In this document: one piece after another, positions 44,901 to 52,844 of the stretch
How the letters are laid out: the number at the start of each line of letters is the position of its first letter
Position numbering within the stretch: position 1 is the stretch's first letter
Source: Sedimentitalea sp042687825
Lineage (GTDB): Bacteria; Pseudomonadota; Alphaproteobacteria; Rhodobacterales; Rhodobacteraceae
Direction: 5' to 3'
Length of the DNA: 64,000 bases
Assembly (NCBI RefSeq): GCF_042687825.1
Contig: NZ_JBHUQE010000011.1
Span: 1-64,000 of the forward strand
Program-made: the position numbers and the translations under genes
Notes under the pieces: generated by a model
Databases searched by the model: none
What the model was told of the DNA's origin: nothing
The model's input: the letters and a program-made list of their open reading frames with translations, nothing else

Positions 44901-45089
44901 GCCGAAGATCTGCGCGACGTGATCGAAAATGATACGACGGTGGCGACCCAGTTGCTGCGCACGGTGGCGGGCAATCTGGTCGACGTGGCGCGGGTGCTGG
45001 GACAATCCGACATCGATTTCAGGGATATAACCGGCGGGGCCGGCCGCCCCGAGGCGCTGGACAGGATCATGGACGAGTTGGATGGTTGA
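41976..45089 (+). CDS. Degenerate ABC exporter with split nucleotide-binding domain and CNB-like tail
   Basis: The 1037-residue protein has an exporter-type six-helix domain (about residues 1-330) and an ABC domain lacking the usual motifs. The Walker A position reads VAIQCNSAVERAAF (from residue 378, no GxxGxGKS/T), the Q-loop position VGYAHSRPYLFDGTLGENL has His for Gln, the signature position reads LPTVFQERAAFSRAA, and Walker B ILIIDKALASHD has Lys801 for the catalytic Glu. A roughly 275-residue helical insert (about 445-720) splits the domain. Residues about 875-1010 form a cyclic-nucleotide-binding-like beta-roll (AEPGEMVFANGQPPDAAYLCLEG, then GRLIGDLSII), with Asp replacing the usual phosphate-cassette Glu. 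It overlaps the CPBP gene by 8 bp. The start at 41976 follows GAGGACCGGGTG. Confidence 0.8.
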   Translation: MEPTLFSFIWKYSRRQQLMLLLVTLVTFPFLYASLELPKMIINDAIGASTAVVDLWGVELTQVQYLMLLCFAFLATVIVAGLMKMRVNTMKGVLSERLLRRLRYQLISRMMRFPRPYFRNTSQGELVSMVTSEAEPMGGLMGDAVAQPAFQFGQMMTIVVFLFMQSVWFGLASIALIPLQAWLIPRLQRQINLLNKDRIKEIRHLSSEIGESAAGISDLRANGGWRYRLAMLTDRLGRLFEIRFQIYQKKFFMKFLNNTITQMTPFAFYLVGGYLAIKGEITVGALVAAIAAYKDLSSPWKELLTYYNQVQDMSLRWEIVTERFAPRGMIDEKLFEGEPEEMPRLQGEIAIKDVTVRDSDGNTVLEDISLTIPRGARVAIQCNSAVERAAFAHLMTRELLPVRGHVTLAGHRLDELHQAVIAARVGYAHSRPYLFDGTLGENLMMPLKIKPQSVLYDPNGRNHRASEAQRSGNSTDVLDANWVDPGLAGLTDGDDIRDWWFQLVGAMGVDEMLFRRTIRSRFDPAKNPKLARDIVARRPEIYDRLKAKGLDSVVHRFEPDQFNPAIPLGGNLLFAAPIRNISQQALAEDGAFIRMLRDQGLAEQGLEISQAVMEILCQTFGRDGIDHPLFRRLGMEDEMYLRLTDIARKRSQQGKDALSQEECALLMTVPFLLTAEQIGASFPDQFKDRILELRKTKAAELRRHMQGKFVAVEPDVYVPRLTVLENAIYGRVSMTAGAKADAVEDVVAEVFAENGLRQRVSSIMYDLPTGLGGTNLPTVFQERAAFSRAAIKRPDILIIDKALASHDSDSRAKTRRKLRELLPDTTMIFMEDRFGHPEAYDMFVEIENGRIDGVARAEAEDRTSGSDLRRKQKAIADTDLFAGLDARNQRLLAFGAQWYTAEPGEMVFANGQPPDAAYLCLEGTAELRWPERPKEDPPVSIVEPGRLIGDLSIITNEPRQLDLIAVGRTRFLRLAAEDLRDVIENDTTVATQLLRTVAGNLVDVARVLGQSDIDFRDITGGAGRPEALDRIMDELDG

Positions 45090-45978
45090 CTCTGCGTATC
45101 GGGCCCACGAACTGCTGGTCGCCCCGGCCCGGCACCGGCCACAATTGTGGCGGCTGGGCGCTGGACTGATCGTCGCGGCGGCTATTGCCATCGCGCTCAG
45201 CCGGGTAGCGCATGACCTGGTAGGGGTTCTGGCACCCGATCTCTTTGCCGTGGGCACCCAGGATTACGACCTGGGCAACAGCCCGGCGTCGCTGTTGTTG
45301 CTGCTGGGCAGTTTCGGTTTCGTCATCTTTGGCGTCATGGTCGCCGCGCGCGTGGTGCAGCATCGTGATCCGCTGGGACTGATCGGACCGCTGCCGCTGG
45401 CGCTGCACCAGTTTTGGCGGGTGTTGCGCCTGCTCCTGGTGGTCGGGGGGCTGGTGCTGCTGCTGCCGCCCTATGACATGGGAACGGCGCTGCACCGAAA
45501 CCTTCAGCCGACGCTGTGGCTGATGCTGTTGCCATTGTCGCTGCTGGCGGTGCTGATCCAGACCGCGGCCGAGGAAATCCTGTTCCGCGGCTATATCCAG
45601 CAGACCCTGGCGGCGCGGTTCAACTGCCCGCTGGTCTGGATGCTGGCGCCGGCGGTGATCTTTGCATTGGGGCATTACATGCCGGCCGAGGCGGGCGAAA
45701 ACGCACTGCTGATTACCCTGTGGGCGGGCTTCTTCGGATTGATGACCGCGGATCTGACGGCACGGGCGGGCACGTTGGGACCGGCCATCGCGGTGCATCT
45801 GTTCAATAACGTCATCGCATTACTGATTGTCGCCCTGCCTGACAGCCTGAGCGGGCTGGCTCTGTTCACCGTGCCGTTTTCCATGTCCGACACCGCCGGG
45901 TTGCGCGACTGGCTGGCCGTGGATCTGGCGACAATGGCCGTCAGTTGGCTGGCGGCACGGGTTGCCATCCGGCGCTGA
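45082..45978 (+). CDS. CPBP-family intramembrane metalloprotease
   Basis: A 298-residue protein of about eight helices with the CPBP/Abi motifs: AAEEILFRGYIQQ (motif 1, Glu-Glu and Arg), FALGHYMP (motif 2 His) and HLFNN (motif 3). Members are glutamic or metal proteases related to the CAAX prenyl protease Rce1, and some have bacteriocin-immunity roles. Its start overlaps the end of the ABC-like gene, so the two are likely co-translated partners. It is followed 60 bp later by accD. Confidence 0.85.
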   Translation: MVDSAYRAHELLVAPARHRPQLWRLGAGLIVAAAIAIALSRVAHDLVGVLAPDLFAVGTQDYDLGNSPASLLLLLGSFGFVIFGVMVAARVVQHRDPLGLIGPLPLALHQFWRVLRLLLVVGGLVLLLPPYDMGTALHRNLQPTLWLMLLPLSLLAVLIQTAAEEILFRGYIQQTLAARFNCPLVWMLAPAVIFALGHYMPAEAGENALLITLWAGFFGLMTADLTARAGTLGPAIAVHLFNNVIALLIVALPDSLSGLALFTVPFSMSDTAGLRDWLAVDLATMAVSWLAARVAIRR

Positions 45979-46038
45979 TTGCATTTCTGTGCCTGCACGC
46001 TTATTTCAGCCCGCAGACCTGCCAGCAGAGGCACCGCT

Positions 46039-47010
46039 ATGAACTGGATCACCAACTACGTCAGACCACGGATCAACTCGATCTTTTCGCGTCGCGAAGT
46101 GCCCGAGAACCTGTGGCAGAAATGCGAAGAATGCGGCACCATGCTGTTTCATCGTGAGCTTTACGAGAATCTGAACGTCTGCACCAATTGCGGACACCAC
46201 ATGGTCATTTCGCCACGCGACCGGTTCAAGGCGCTGTTTGACGGCGGCGTCTTTGCCGAGATCGCCGTGCCGGAGCCGATCGCCGATCCGCTGCATTTCC
46301 GCGACCAGAAGAAATATCCCGACCGGATGAAGGCCGCGCAGAAGGACACCGGCGAGAAAGAGGCGATGCTGGTTGCCACCGGCGATATCGGACGCACGCC
46401 GATCGTGGCGGTGGCGCAGGATTTCAGCTTTATGGGCGGATCAATGGGGATGTATGTCGGCAACGCCATCGTCGCCGCCGCCCAGGAGGCGGTCAAGCTC
46501 AAGCGCCCGTTGATCCTGTTTTCTGCCGCCGGCGGCGCCCGCATGCAGGAGGGCATCCTGAGCCTGATGCAGATGCCGCGCAGCACCGTCGCGGTGCAGA
46601 TGCTGAAAGAGGCCGGTCTGCCCTATATCGTGGTTCTGACCCACCCGACCACCGGCGGGGTCACCGCGTCCTATGCGATGCTGGGCGATGTGCATATCGC
46701 CGAACCCAACGCGCTGATCTGCTTTGCCGGTCCGCGGGTGATCGAGCAGACCCTCGGCGAACGGCTGCCCGACGGATTTCAGCGCGCCGAATACCTGCTG
46801 GATCACGGCATGCTCGACCGGGTGACGCCGCGCACCGAAATGCGCGCCGAACTGATCCGGATCACGCGCATGCTGTTGAACCTGCCGCCTGCGGTGCAGG
46901 GCGAATTGCCTGCCCCGGACAGCGCGACGGACGAAAAGTCCGTCGCCGAAACCGCCGGGACCGAAACAGCCAAGCAGCCCGCCGCCGCAGTGCCGCCCGG
47001 CAGGAAATGA
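46039..47010 (+). CDS. accD: Acetyl-CoA carboxylase carboxyltransferase subunit beta
   Basis: The 323-residue protein has the N-terminal zinc ribbon (CEECG ... CTNCG) and the carboxyltransferase core (FMGGSMGMYVGNAIVAAAQEA, SAAGGARMQEGILSLMQM, THPTTGGVTASYAMLGDV). With AccA it moves the carboxyl group from biotin to acetyl-CoA, the first step of fatty acid synthesis. The last 40 residues are Ala/Pro/Thr-rich and probably disordered. Its stop overlaps the folC start by 4 bp, the common accD-folC pairing. Confidence 0.97.
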   Translation: MNWITNYVRPRINSIFSRREVPENLWQKCEECGTMLFHRELYENLNVCTNCGHHMVISPRDRFKALFDGGVFAEIAVPEPIADPLHFRDQKKYPDRMKAAQKDTGEKEAMLVATGDIGRTPIVAVAQDFSFMGGSMGMYVGNAIVAAAQEAVKLKRPLILFSAAGGARMQEGILSLMQMPRSTVAVQMLKEAGLPYIVVLTHPTTGGVTASYAMLGDVHIAEPNALICFAGPRVIEQTLGERLPDGFQRAEYLLDHGMLDRVTPRTEMRAELIRITRMLLNLPPAVQGELPAPDSATDEKSVAETAGTETAKQPAAAVPPGRK

Positions 47011-48281
47011 ACGCGGCGACTTCGGACGTCATCCTGCAGCGGATGATGGCCCTGCATCCAAAGATCATCGATCTGACGCTGGACCGGGTCTGGCGTCTGC
47101 TCGCGGCGCTGGGCAATCCCCAGGACGATCTGCCGCCGGTGATCCACATCGCCGGAACCAACGGCAAGGGTTCGACCCTGGCGATGATCCGCGCCGGGAT
47201 CGAGGGCGCGGGCCTGACCGCACACGCCTACACCAGCCCGCATCTGGCGCGGTTCCACGAACGGATCCGGGTGGCGGGACAGCTGATCGACGAACCGGCG
47301 CTGACCGCGGTTCTGGATGAATGCTACAGGACCAATGGCAGCGACCCGATCACCTATTTCGAGATCACGACCTGTGCCGCCTTGCTGGTCTTTGCACGGG
47401 CCGATGCGGATTTCACCCTGCTCGAGGTCGGGTTGGGCGGGCGGTTGGATGCCACAAACGTGCTGCCCAAGCCTCGGTTGACGGTGATCACGCCGATCTC
47501 GATCGATCACGAGCAATATCTCGGCGACACGCTGGGCAAGATCGCCTTTGAAAAGGCCGGGATCCTGAAACGCGGCGTGCCCTGCGTCGTGGCGCCGCAA
47601 CCCGAAGAAGCGATGGACGTGATCGAAGACGTCGCCAGCCGGCTTGCCGCGCCGCTGCTGGTGCATGGGCAGCACTGGCATGTGACAGAAGAGCGCGGGC
47701 GGCTGGTCTTTCAGGACGAAACCGGGCTGCGCGATCTGCCGTTGCCAAACCTGTTGGGACCGCACCAGATCGTCAATGCCGGAACGGCGCTGGCGGCGCT
47801 GCGTCATCTGCAGCTGGGCGATGCCGCCTACGAGGCCGCGGTGAAACGCGCCGACTGGCCGGCGCGGATGCAGCGCCTGACCGGCGGGCCGCTGGCCCAG
47901 GCCGCGCCGCAGGCCGAGCTGTGGCTGGATGGCGGTCACAATCCGGCCGCCGGTCTGGCGCTGGCCACGGTTCTGGACGGTCTGCCGCAGCGCCCGACCC
48001 GGCTGATCTGCGGGATGCTGAACAGCAAGGATATCGGCGGCTACCTGGGGCCGCTGGCGACGCATGTGCAGAGCCTGACCGCCGTGCCGATCCCGGGCGA
48101 GGAAAACAGCCTGACAGCGCAAGAAACGGCCGAGGCCGCGCGGGCGGCCGGAATGCAGGCCGATACCGCCGACACGGTGACAGACGCCCTGCGCGCCATC
48201 GTCGCGGCCGAACCCCGCAGCCGCGTTCTGATCTGCGGATCGCTCTATCTGGCGGGGGCGGTGCTGCGCGAGAACGGCTGA
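47007..48281 (+). CDS. folC: Folylpolyglutamate/dihydrofolate synthase
   Basis: The 424-residue ligase has the Mur-ligase-like P-loop AGTNGKGSTLAM, the folate-loop region TSPHLARFHERIRV, the metal-binding LEVGLGGRLDATN and the C-terminal domain LWLDGGHNPAA. It adds glutamate to dihydropteroate and to folates. It is coupled to accD. Confidence 0.95.
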   Translation: MNAATSDVILQRMMALHPKIIDLTLDRVWRLLAALGNPQDDLPPVIHIAGTNGKGSTLAMIRAGIEGAGLTAHAYTSPHLARFHERIRVAGQLIDEPALTAVLDECYRTNGSDPITYFEITTCAALLVFARADADFTLLEVGLGGRLDATNVLPKPRLTVITPISIDHEQYLGDTLGKIAFEKAGILKRGVPCVVAPQPEEAMDVIEDVASRLAAPLLVHGQHWHVTEERGRLVFQDETGLRDLPLPNLLGPHQIVNAGTALAALRHLQLGDAAYEAAVKRADWPARMQRLTGGPLAQAAPQAELWLDGGHNPAAGLALATVLDGLPQRPTRLICGMLNSKDIGGYLGPLATHVQSLTAVPIPGEENSLTAQETAEAARAAGMQADTADTVTDALRAIVAAEPRSRVLICGSLYLAGAVLRENG

Positions 48282-48333
48282 AAGACGGCGGAGGCAACCG
48301 CAACTCTGCAGGCTGCAAGCGGTGCGGCGCCTT

Positions 48334-49395
48334 TCAGCGCCCCCAGTCTTCGGCCTGCATCTCGCGCAAGCGGCTGGCGCTGCGTTCGAATTCGAACGTG
48401 CCTTCGCCTTCGACATACAGCATTTCCGGCTCGGCGGCGGCAGATGCGATCAGCCGCACCTTGGCCTCGTAGAGCGCATCGATCAGGGTGACGAACCGGC
48501 GCGCCTCGTTGAAGTTCTGGCGCGACAGGCGCGGGATGTCCTCGAGCACCAGAACCCGGACCGCATCGGCCAGGGCCAGATAATCCGCCGGACCCAACGT
48601 GGTGCCGCACAGATCGTAAAAGGTGGCCCGCGCGACGCCGTTGCGAAAGGCGGGAACGGTGACATTGCGCTTGTTGACCTGCAGGACCAACGGCTCGGCG
48701 GGACCGCCGGCCAGATCCTGCCAGACGGAGCGGATAGCCGCCCGCGCGGCCGGTCCAATCGGGGTGAAATAGACCGGACTGCCCTGCAGCCGGTTCTGCC
48801 GGTAATCGGTTGAACTGCTCAGTTCGTGCACCACCATGCGCGCCTTGATCAGGTCGATGAACGGCAGGAAAAGCTGGCGGTTCAGCCCGTCCTTGTACAG
48901 ATCGTCGGGTACCCGGTTCGAGGTGGTCACCACCACCACGCCGGCATCGAACAGCTTTTGAAACAGCCGCCCGACGATCATCGCGTCGGTGATGTCGGTG
49001 ATCTGCATCTCGTCAAAGGCCAGCACCCGCGCCGAGGCGATCACCTGATCGGCAACCGGGGCCAGCGCATCCTTTGCGCCGGCCTTGCGGGCCGCGTGCA
49101 TGGCGGCGTGGATTTCCTGCATGAAGGCGTGGAAATGCACGCGCCGGGCGGTGACGTCCTGCAGCGACTCGACGAACAGGTCCATCAGCATGGATTTGCC
49201 GCGCCCGACACCGCCCCACAGATACAACCCCTTGACCGGTTCCGGTGCCTTGCGGAACAGGCCGCGCTTGACCGGGGTGTTCAGATCAGATGCGATACGG
49301 GCGAATTCCGGCAGCACCGCCTGCTGAACCGGATCGGGTCGCAGGGTCCCGTCGGTGACCCGTGCGGTATAAAGCTGGCTGGCACGACTGCTCAT
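48334..49395 (-). CDS. zapE: Cell division ATPase ZapE (AFG1-like)
   Basis: The 353-residue AFG1/ZapE-type ATPase has Walker A GLYLWGGVGRGKSMLMD, the HFHAFMQEIH segment, Walker B LAFDEMQITDITDAM, and the family's TTSNRVPDDLYKDGLNR and EDIPRLSRQNFNEARRF motifs. ZapE binds FtsZ and influences Z-ring stability, particularly under stress. It is convergent with folC and monocistronic. Confidence 0.93.
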   Translation of the reverse strand: MSSRASQLYTARVTDGTLRPDPVQQAVLPEFARIASDLNTPVKRGLFRKAPEPVKGLYLWGGVGRGKSMLMDLFVESLQDVTARRVHFHAFMQEIHAAMHAARKAGAKDALAPVADQVIASARVLAFDEMQITDITDAMIVGRLFQKLFDAGVVVVTTSNRVPDDLYKDGLNRQLFLPFIDLIKARMVVHELSSSTDYRQNRLQGSPVYFTPIGPAARAAIRSVWQDLAGGPAEPLVLQVNKRNVTVPAFRNGVARATFYDLCGTTLGPADYLALADAVRVLVLEDIPRLSRQNFNEARRFVTLIDALYEAKVRLIASAAAEPEMLYVEGEGTFEFERSASRLREMQAEDWGR

Positions 49396-49544
49396 GCAAA
49401 AGCCATAGCGTGCGCGGCACGGTGTGAAAAGCGGGCAGATCGCGCCAATCCCATCAACACCCGTGATGTGATGCCGCAGATCTGCTGATTTGATATTTTC
49501 CAGATTTATATTAACCTGTGAACTTGTTCTTCCGGAGCGACCAA

Positions 49545-50795
49545 ATGACCCCCAACGCCCGCCTGTTTACGCCCGTGCTGATCGTCGGATCGGCGATCAT
49601 CCTGGTCAGTTTCGCGATCCGTGCCTCTTTTGGCGTTTTCCAGATTCCCGTGGCCGAGGAATTCGGCTGGTTGCGCACCGAATTCTCGTTGGCCATCGCC
49701 ATCCAGAACCTGGCATGGGGTTTCGGGCAGCCGCTTTTCGGTGCGCTGGCCGAGCGGATCGGCGATCGCAAGGCGATCGTGATCGGTGCCGTGGTCTATG
49801 CCGCGGGGCTGGTGCTGACGGCGCAGTCGATGACGCCGCTGGAGCACCAGGCCTATGCCTGGCTGGTTGGGTTCGGCATCGCCGGGACCGGATTCGGTGT
49901 GATCCTGGCGGTGGTGGCGCGGGCCTCCAGCGACGCCAACCGCTCGATGTCACTGGCCATCGTCACGGCAGCCGGCAGCGGCGGGCAGGTCGTCGGTGCC
50001 CCACTGGCGGAATGGCTGATGGGCTTTCTGTCCTGGCAACAGGTCTTTCTGGTCTTTGCGGCGGGCATTCTGGCGATGATCCTGACCTTGCCGTTGATGC
50101 GCGCGCCGGCGCCGGATGCGGAGGCGACCGGCCATACCCCGCCCGTGGACGGCATGGGCAAGGCATTGTCCCGCGCGTTACGCGACCCCAGTTTCAGCCT
50201 GATCGCCCTGGGATTCTTTAGTTGCGGCTATCAACTGGGCTTTGTCACGGCGCATTTTCCGGCCTTTGTGACCGAACTGTGCGGCCCGATCCAGCCGGGC
50301 GGGGTGCTGCACGGTATCGGCATCACCACCACATCGGCACTGGGCGCTGTTTCGATTTCCCTGATCGGCGTCGCCAACATTGCCGGAACCCTGGCCGCCG
50401 GCTGGGCCGGCAGCCGGTTTTCCAAGAAATACCTGCTGTCCGGTATCTATGTCGCGCGAACCCTGGTGGCGGCCCTGTTCATCCTGTTGCCCATTACTCC
50501 TGTCTCGGTGATCCTGTTTTCCGTGTCCATGGGGGCGCTGTGGCTGGCGACGGTGCCGCTGACCTCGGGGCTGGTGGCGCAGATCTACGGGCTGCGATAT
50601 ATGGGCACGCTGTATGGCATCGTGTTTCTCAGCCACCAGATCGGCAGTTTCGTCGGCATCTGGCTGGGCGGGCGGATGTACGATCTCTATGGCGGTTACG
50701 AACTGGTCTGGTGGATCGGCGTCGGGGTCGGCGCCCTCAGCGCCATCGTGCACCTGCCGATCCGCGAGCGCCCGTCCGCCAGCGTGTTGGCCTGA
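49545..50795 (+). CDS. Major facilitator superfamily transporter
   Basis: A 416-residue protein with twelve predicted helices and the MFS loop 2-3 motif (GALAERIGDRKAIVIGA). It resembles the oxalate/formate-antiporter or monocarboxylate-like group, but the substrate is uncertain. The ATG at 49545 follows GGAGCG; an upstream GTG is less likely. The upstream 50 bp is AT-rich. The stop codon abuts the convergent ornithine-cyclodeaminase gene's stop (TGATCA). Confidence 0.85.
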   Translation: MTPNARLFTPVLIVGSAIILVSFAIRASFGVFQIPVAEEFGWLRTEFSLAIAIQNLAWGFGQPLFGALAERIGDRKAIVIGAVVYAAGLVLTAQSMTPLEHQAYAWLVGFGIAGTGFGVILAVVARASSDANRSMSLAIVTAAGSGGQVVGAPLAEWLMGFLSWQQVFLVFAAGILAMILTLPLMRAPAPDAEATGHTPPVDGMGKALSRALRDPSFSLIALGFFSCGYQLGFVTAHFPAFVTELCGPIQPGGVLHGIGITTTSALGAVSISLIGVANIAGTLAAGWAGSRFSKKYLLSGIYVARTLVAALFILLPITPVSVILFSVSMGALWLATVPLTSGLVAQIYGLRYMGTLYGIVFLSHQIGSFVGIWLGGRMYDLYGGYELVWWIGVGVGALSAIVHLPIRERPSASVLA

Positions 50796-51713
50796 TCAGG
50801 CGCCCGCCTGCCACCGGTCCAGGATATGGCGGCCCGTCATCAGGTCCAGATGCGCACCGCCGCCATTCTTGAACAGGGTGATCTCGTCGTCTGATTGCCG
50901 GGCAAACGCCGCCAGATCGTAGAAATCCGCAATCAGATCATCGCGCTGGATTACGCCCTGATCCAGCGGGATCTGGATTTCGCCGATATGGCCGATGGTG
51001 GTGTCGAAACTGTCGACAAACAGGCGCGACCGGATCAGGGCGGTGTCATCGGCCTCGCGCATGTCGGGACGATAGGCGCCGATCAGGTTCAGATGCTGAC
51101 CCGGGCGCAGCCAGTCACCGCGGATCACCGGCGTCGTTGACATGGTGGCGCAGATGATGATGTCGGCGGCCTGCACGGCCTGTTGCAGGTCCCGCGCCAC
51201 GGTCACGCCGGGTTTGCCGGCGGCCAGGGCCTGGGCCTTGGCGCGGGTGCGGTTCCACAGGGTGATCCGGGCCTCGGGAAATCCGGTGGCAAAGGCATCG
51301 CACAGACCGCCGCCAACGGTGCCCGTGCCGACGATCAGGATGTCGCGGCTGTCGGGCCGCGCCAGCCGGCGCGCCGCCAACAGGCTGTCGCCGACGGTCT
51401 TCCACTTGGTGACAAGGTGAAAGTCGATCAGGGCCGACAGGGTGCCGTCGTCATCGCCATAAAGGCACATCGCGCCGTTGACCATCGGTTTGCCGGCCTG
51501 GGGATTGCCGGGAAAGATGGTCGCGGTCTTGACCGCCATCCCCAACCCGTCGATCCAGGCCGCGCGCGACAGCAGCGTGTCCGGACCGCGATAGAGGAAC
51601 GTGTCGCTGATCTCGGCCCGGGGCAGGTCATGGCCCCGCGCCAGTGCTTCGGTCAGCTCGATCCAGTCCAGATTGGCCTCGCCTGCGTCAAAGGAAATGA
51701 TGGGGATTGTCAT
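50796..51713 (-). CDS. Ornithine cyclodeaminase family protein
   Basis: A 305-residue NAD(P)-dependent protein of the OCD/mu-crystallin family: VKTATIFPGN with the substrate-binding Lys, the dinucleotide loop ILIVGTGTVGGGLCDAF, and ICATMSTTPVI. Family members act as ornithine cyclodeaminases, ketimine reductases or alanine dehydrogenases; which one applies here cannot be told. It overlaps the upstream HAD gene by 4 bp, so the two are co-expressed. Confidence 0.85.
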   Translation of the reverse strand: MTIPIISFDAGEANLDWIELTEALARGHDLPRAEISDTFLYRGPDTLLSRAAWIDGLGMAVKTATIFPGNPQAGKPMVNGAMCLYGDDDGTLSALIDFHLVTKWKTVGDSLLAARRLARPDSRDILIVGTGTVGGGLCDAFATGFPEARITLWNRTRAKAQALAAGKPGVTVARDLQQAVQAADIIICATMSTTPVIRGDWLRPGQHLNLIGAYRPDMREADDTALIRSRLFVDSFDTTIGHIGEIQIPLDQGVIQRDDLIADFYDLAAFARQSDDEITLFKNGGGAHLDLMTGRHILDRWQAGA

Positions 51714-52330
51714 GCGGCCTCGGCCTCGGTCAGCAGGCCCTGCGCCACCAGCCGGTCGGCCCAGCCTTGCGGGCCGTCAAACAGGTGGGTCTGCCAGCCG
51801 CGGTCGGCGGCGATGGCGATATTGTCGGCCCGGTCATCGGTGAACAGCAACGCGCCGGGATCGATGCCGCAATCGGTTTCGACGATCTCGTAAATCCGCG
51901 GGTCTGGTTTGATCACCTTGAGATGGCCCGAGATATACTGGCGGTCGAAATCATGCAGAAACGGGTAATGCGTGGCCGCGAAATCGAAACTCTGGATGCC
52001 GAAATTGGTCAGTGAAAAAACCGGTACCGATTTGCGGCGCAAGGCGTGCAACAGACGCACAGATCGTGAAATGCGGGGTTGCGCCAGTTCGATCCAGCGA
52101 TCGTGCCACATGCGGATCTCGGCGCGCCAGTCGGGATAGGCCTCGGCCGTGGCATAGATCGTGTCCCGGAAATGCCCGCCCTTGTCGACCCGGTCATTCA
52201 TGCCGTGCAGATCAACGGTGGCAAACATCGCGCGCCGCCGCTCGGCCCCGATCACCCGGTCATAGAACCGTTCGGGCTGCCATTCGATCAGCACGTTTCC
52301 GATGTCGAACACCACCGCCTGTGGTTGCAT
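51710..52330 (-). CDS. HAD-superfamily hydrolase (YihX-like)
   Basis: A 206-residue phosphatase-like protein with motif I VFDIGNVLIEW (as in YihX-type sugar phosphatases), motif II SLTNFG, Lys in HLKVIKPDPRIYE and motif IV FTDDRADNI. The cap region is helical. The substrate is probably a small phosphorylated metabolite. It is translationally coupled to the OCD-family gene. Confidence 0.85.
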   Translation of the reverse strand: MQPQAVVFDIGNVLIEWQPERFYDRVIGAERRRAMFATVDLHGMNDRVDKGGHFRDTIYATAEAYPDWRAEIRMWHDRWIELAQPRISRSVRLLHALRRKSVPVFSLTNFGIQSFDFAATHYPFLHDFDRQYISGHLKVIKPDPRIYEIVETDCGIDPGALLFTDDRADNIAIAADRGWQTHLFDGPQGWADRLVAQGLLTEAEAA

Positions 52331-52370
52331 GCGTGCAGTCCCCTGTCGTTATGGCCTGTGATTTGCGGCG

Positions 52371-52844
52371 TTATCCGGCGCGGGCCGCGGCGCGGATTTC
52401 CCGTTCCAGAGCATTCAGAAAACGGGAGCGGTCGGCCTTTGTAAACCCCTTGCCGCTGCCGCCTGCGCCCAGCGGGTTGGCGGCGCGCAGATCGGCCATC
52501 AGGTCGCGCATCGCCAGTTGCTGGCCGATATTGGCGGCGGTGAACGCCTCGCCATTGTGGCGCAGCACCCGTGCGCCCGTGGCGACACATTTCGCCGCCA
52601 GAGGGATGTCGCCGGTGACCACCACGTCGCCGGCACCGCAGCGTTCGGCGATCCACATATCAGCCAGATCCGGCCCCTCGGCGACGATCACGTTTTCCAC
52701 CAGCGGGTTGGCCGAAGGCCGCAATCCGCCATTGGACACCACGAACATGCGCATCCTGTGCCGCGTCGCCACGCGCTCGGCCTCGGCCTTGACCGGACAG
52801 GCGTCGGCGTCGATATAAAGCGCGCCCAACGCGCCTAGGCCCAT
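52371..52844 (-). CDS. YaiI/YqxD family protein (DUF188)
   Basis: A 157-residue protein with the family signature YIDADACPVKAEAERVA and NGGLRPSANPLVENVIV, then VVTGDIPLAAKCV and the GAGGSGKGFTKADRSRF tail. The fold is PIN-like, but no nuclease function is established. The frame starts inside the last codons of fghA (10-bp overlap); an alternative start a few codons later would give the more usual short N-terminus. Confidence 0.9.
   Translation of the reverse strand: MGLGALGALYIDADACPVKAEAERVATRHRMRMFVVSNGGLRPSANPLVENVIVAEGPDLADMWIAERCGAGDVVVTGDIPLAAKCVATGARVLRHNGEAFTAANIGQQLAMRDLMADLRAANPLGAGGSGKGFTKADRSRFLNALEREIRAAARAG

Noticed and set aside
49490..49512. TTGATA ... TATATT upstream of the MFS gene as a sigma-70 promoter
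   Set aside because: The hexamers are only 11 bp apart, too close for a sigma-70 promoter.
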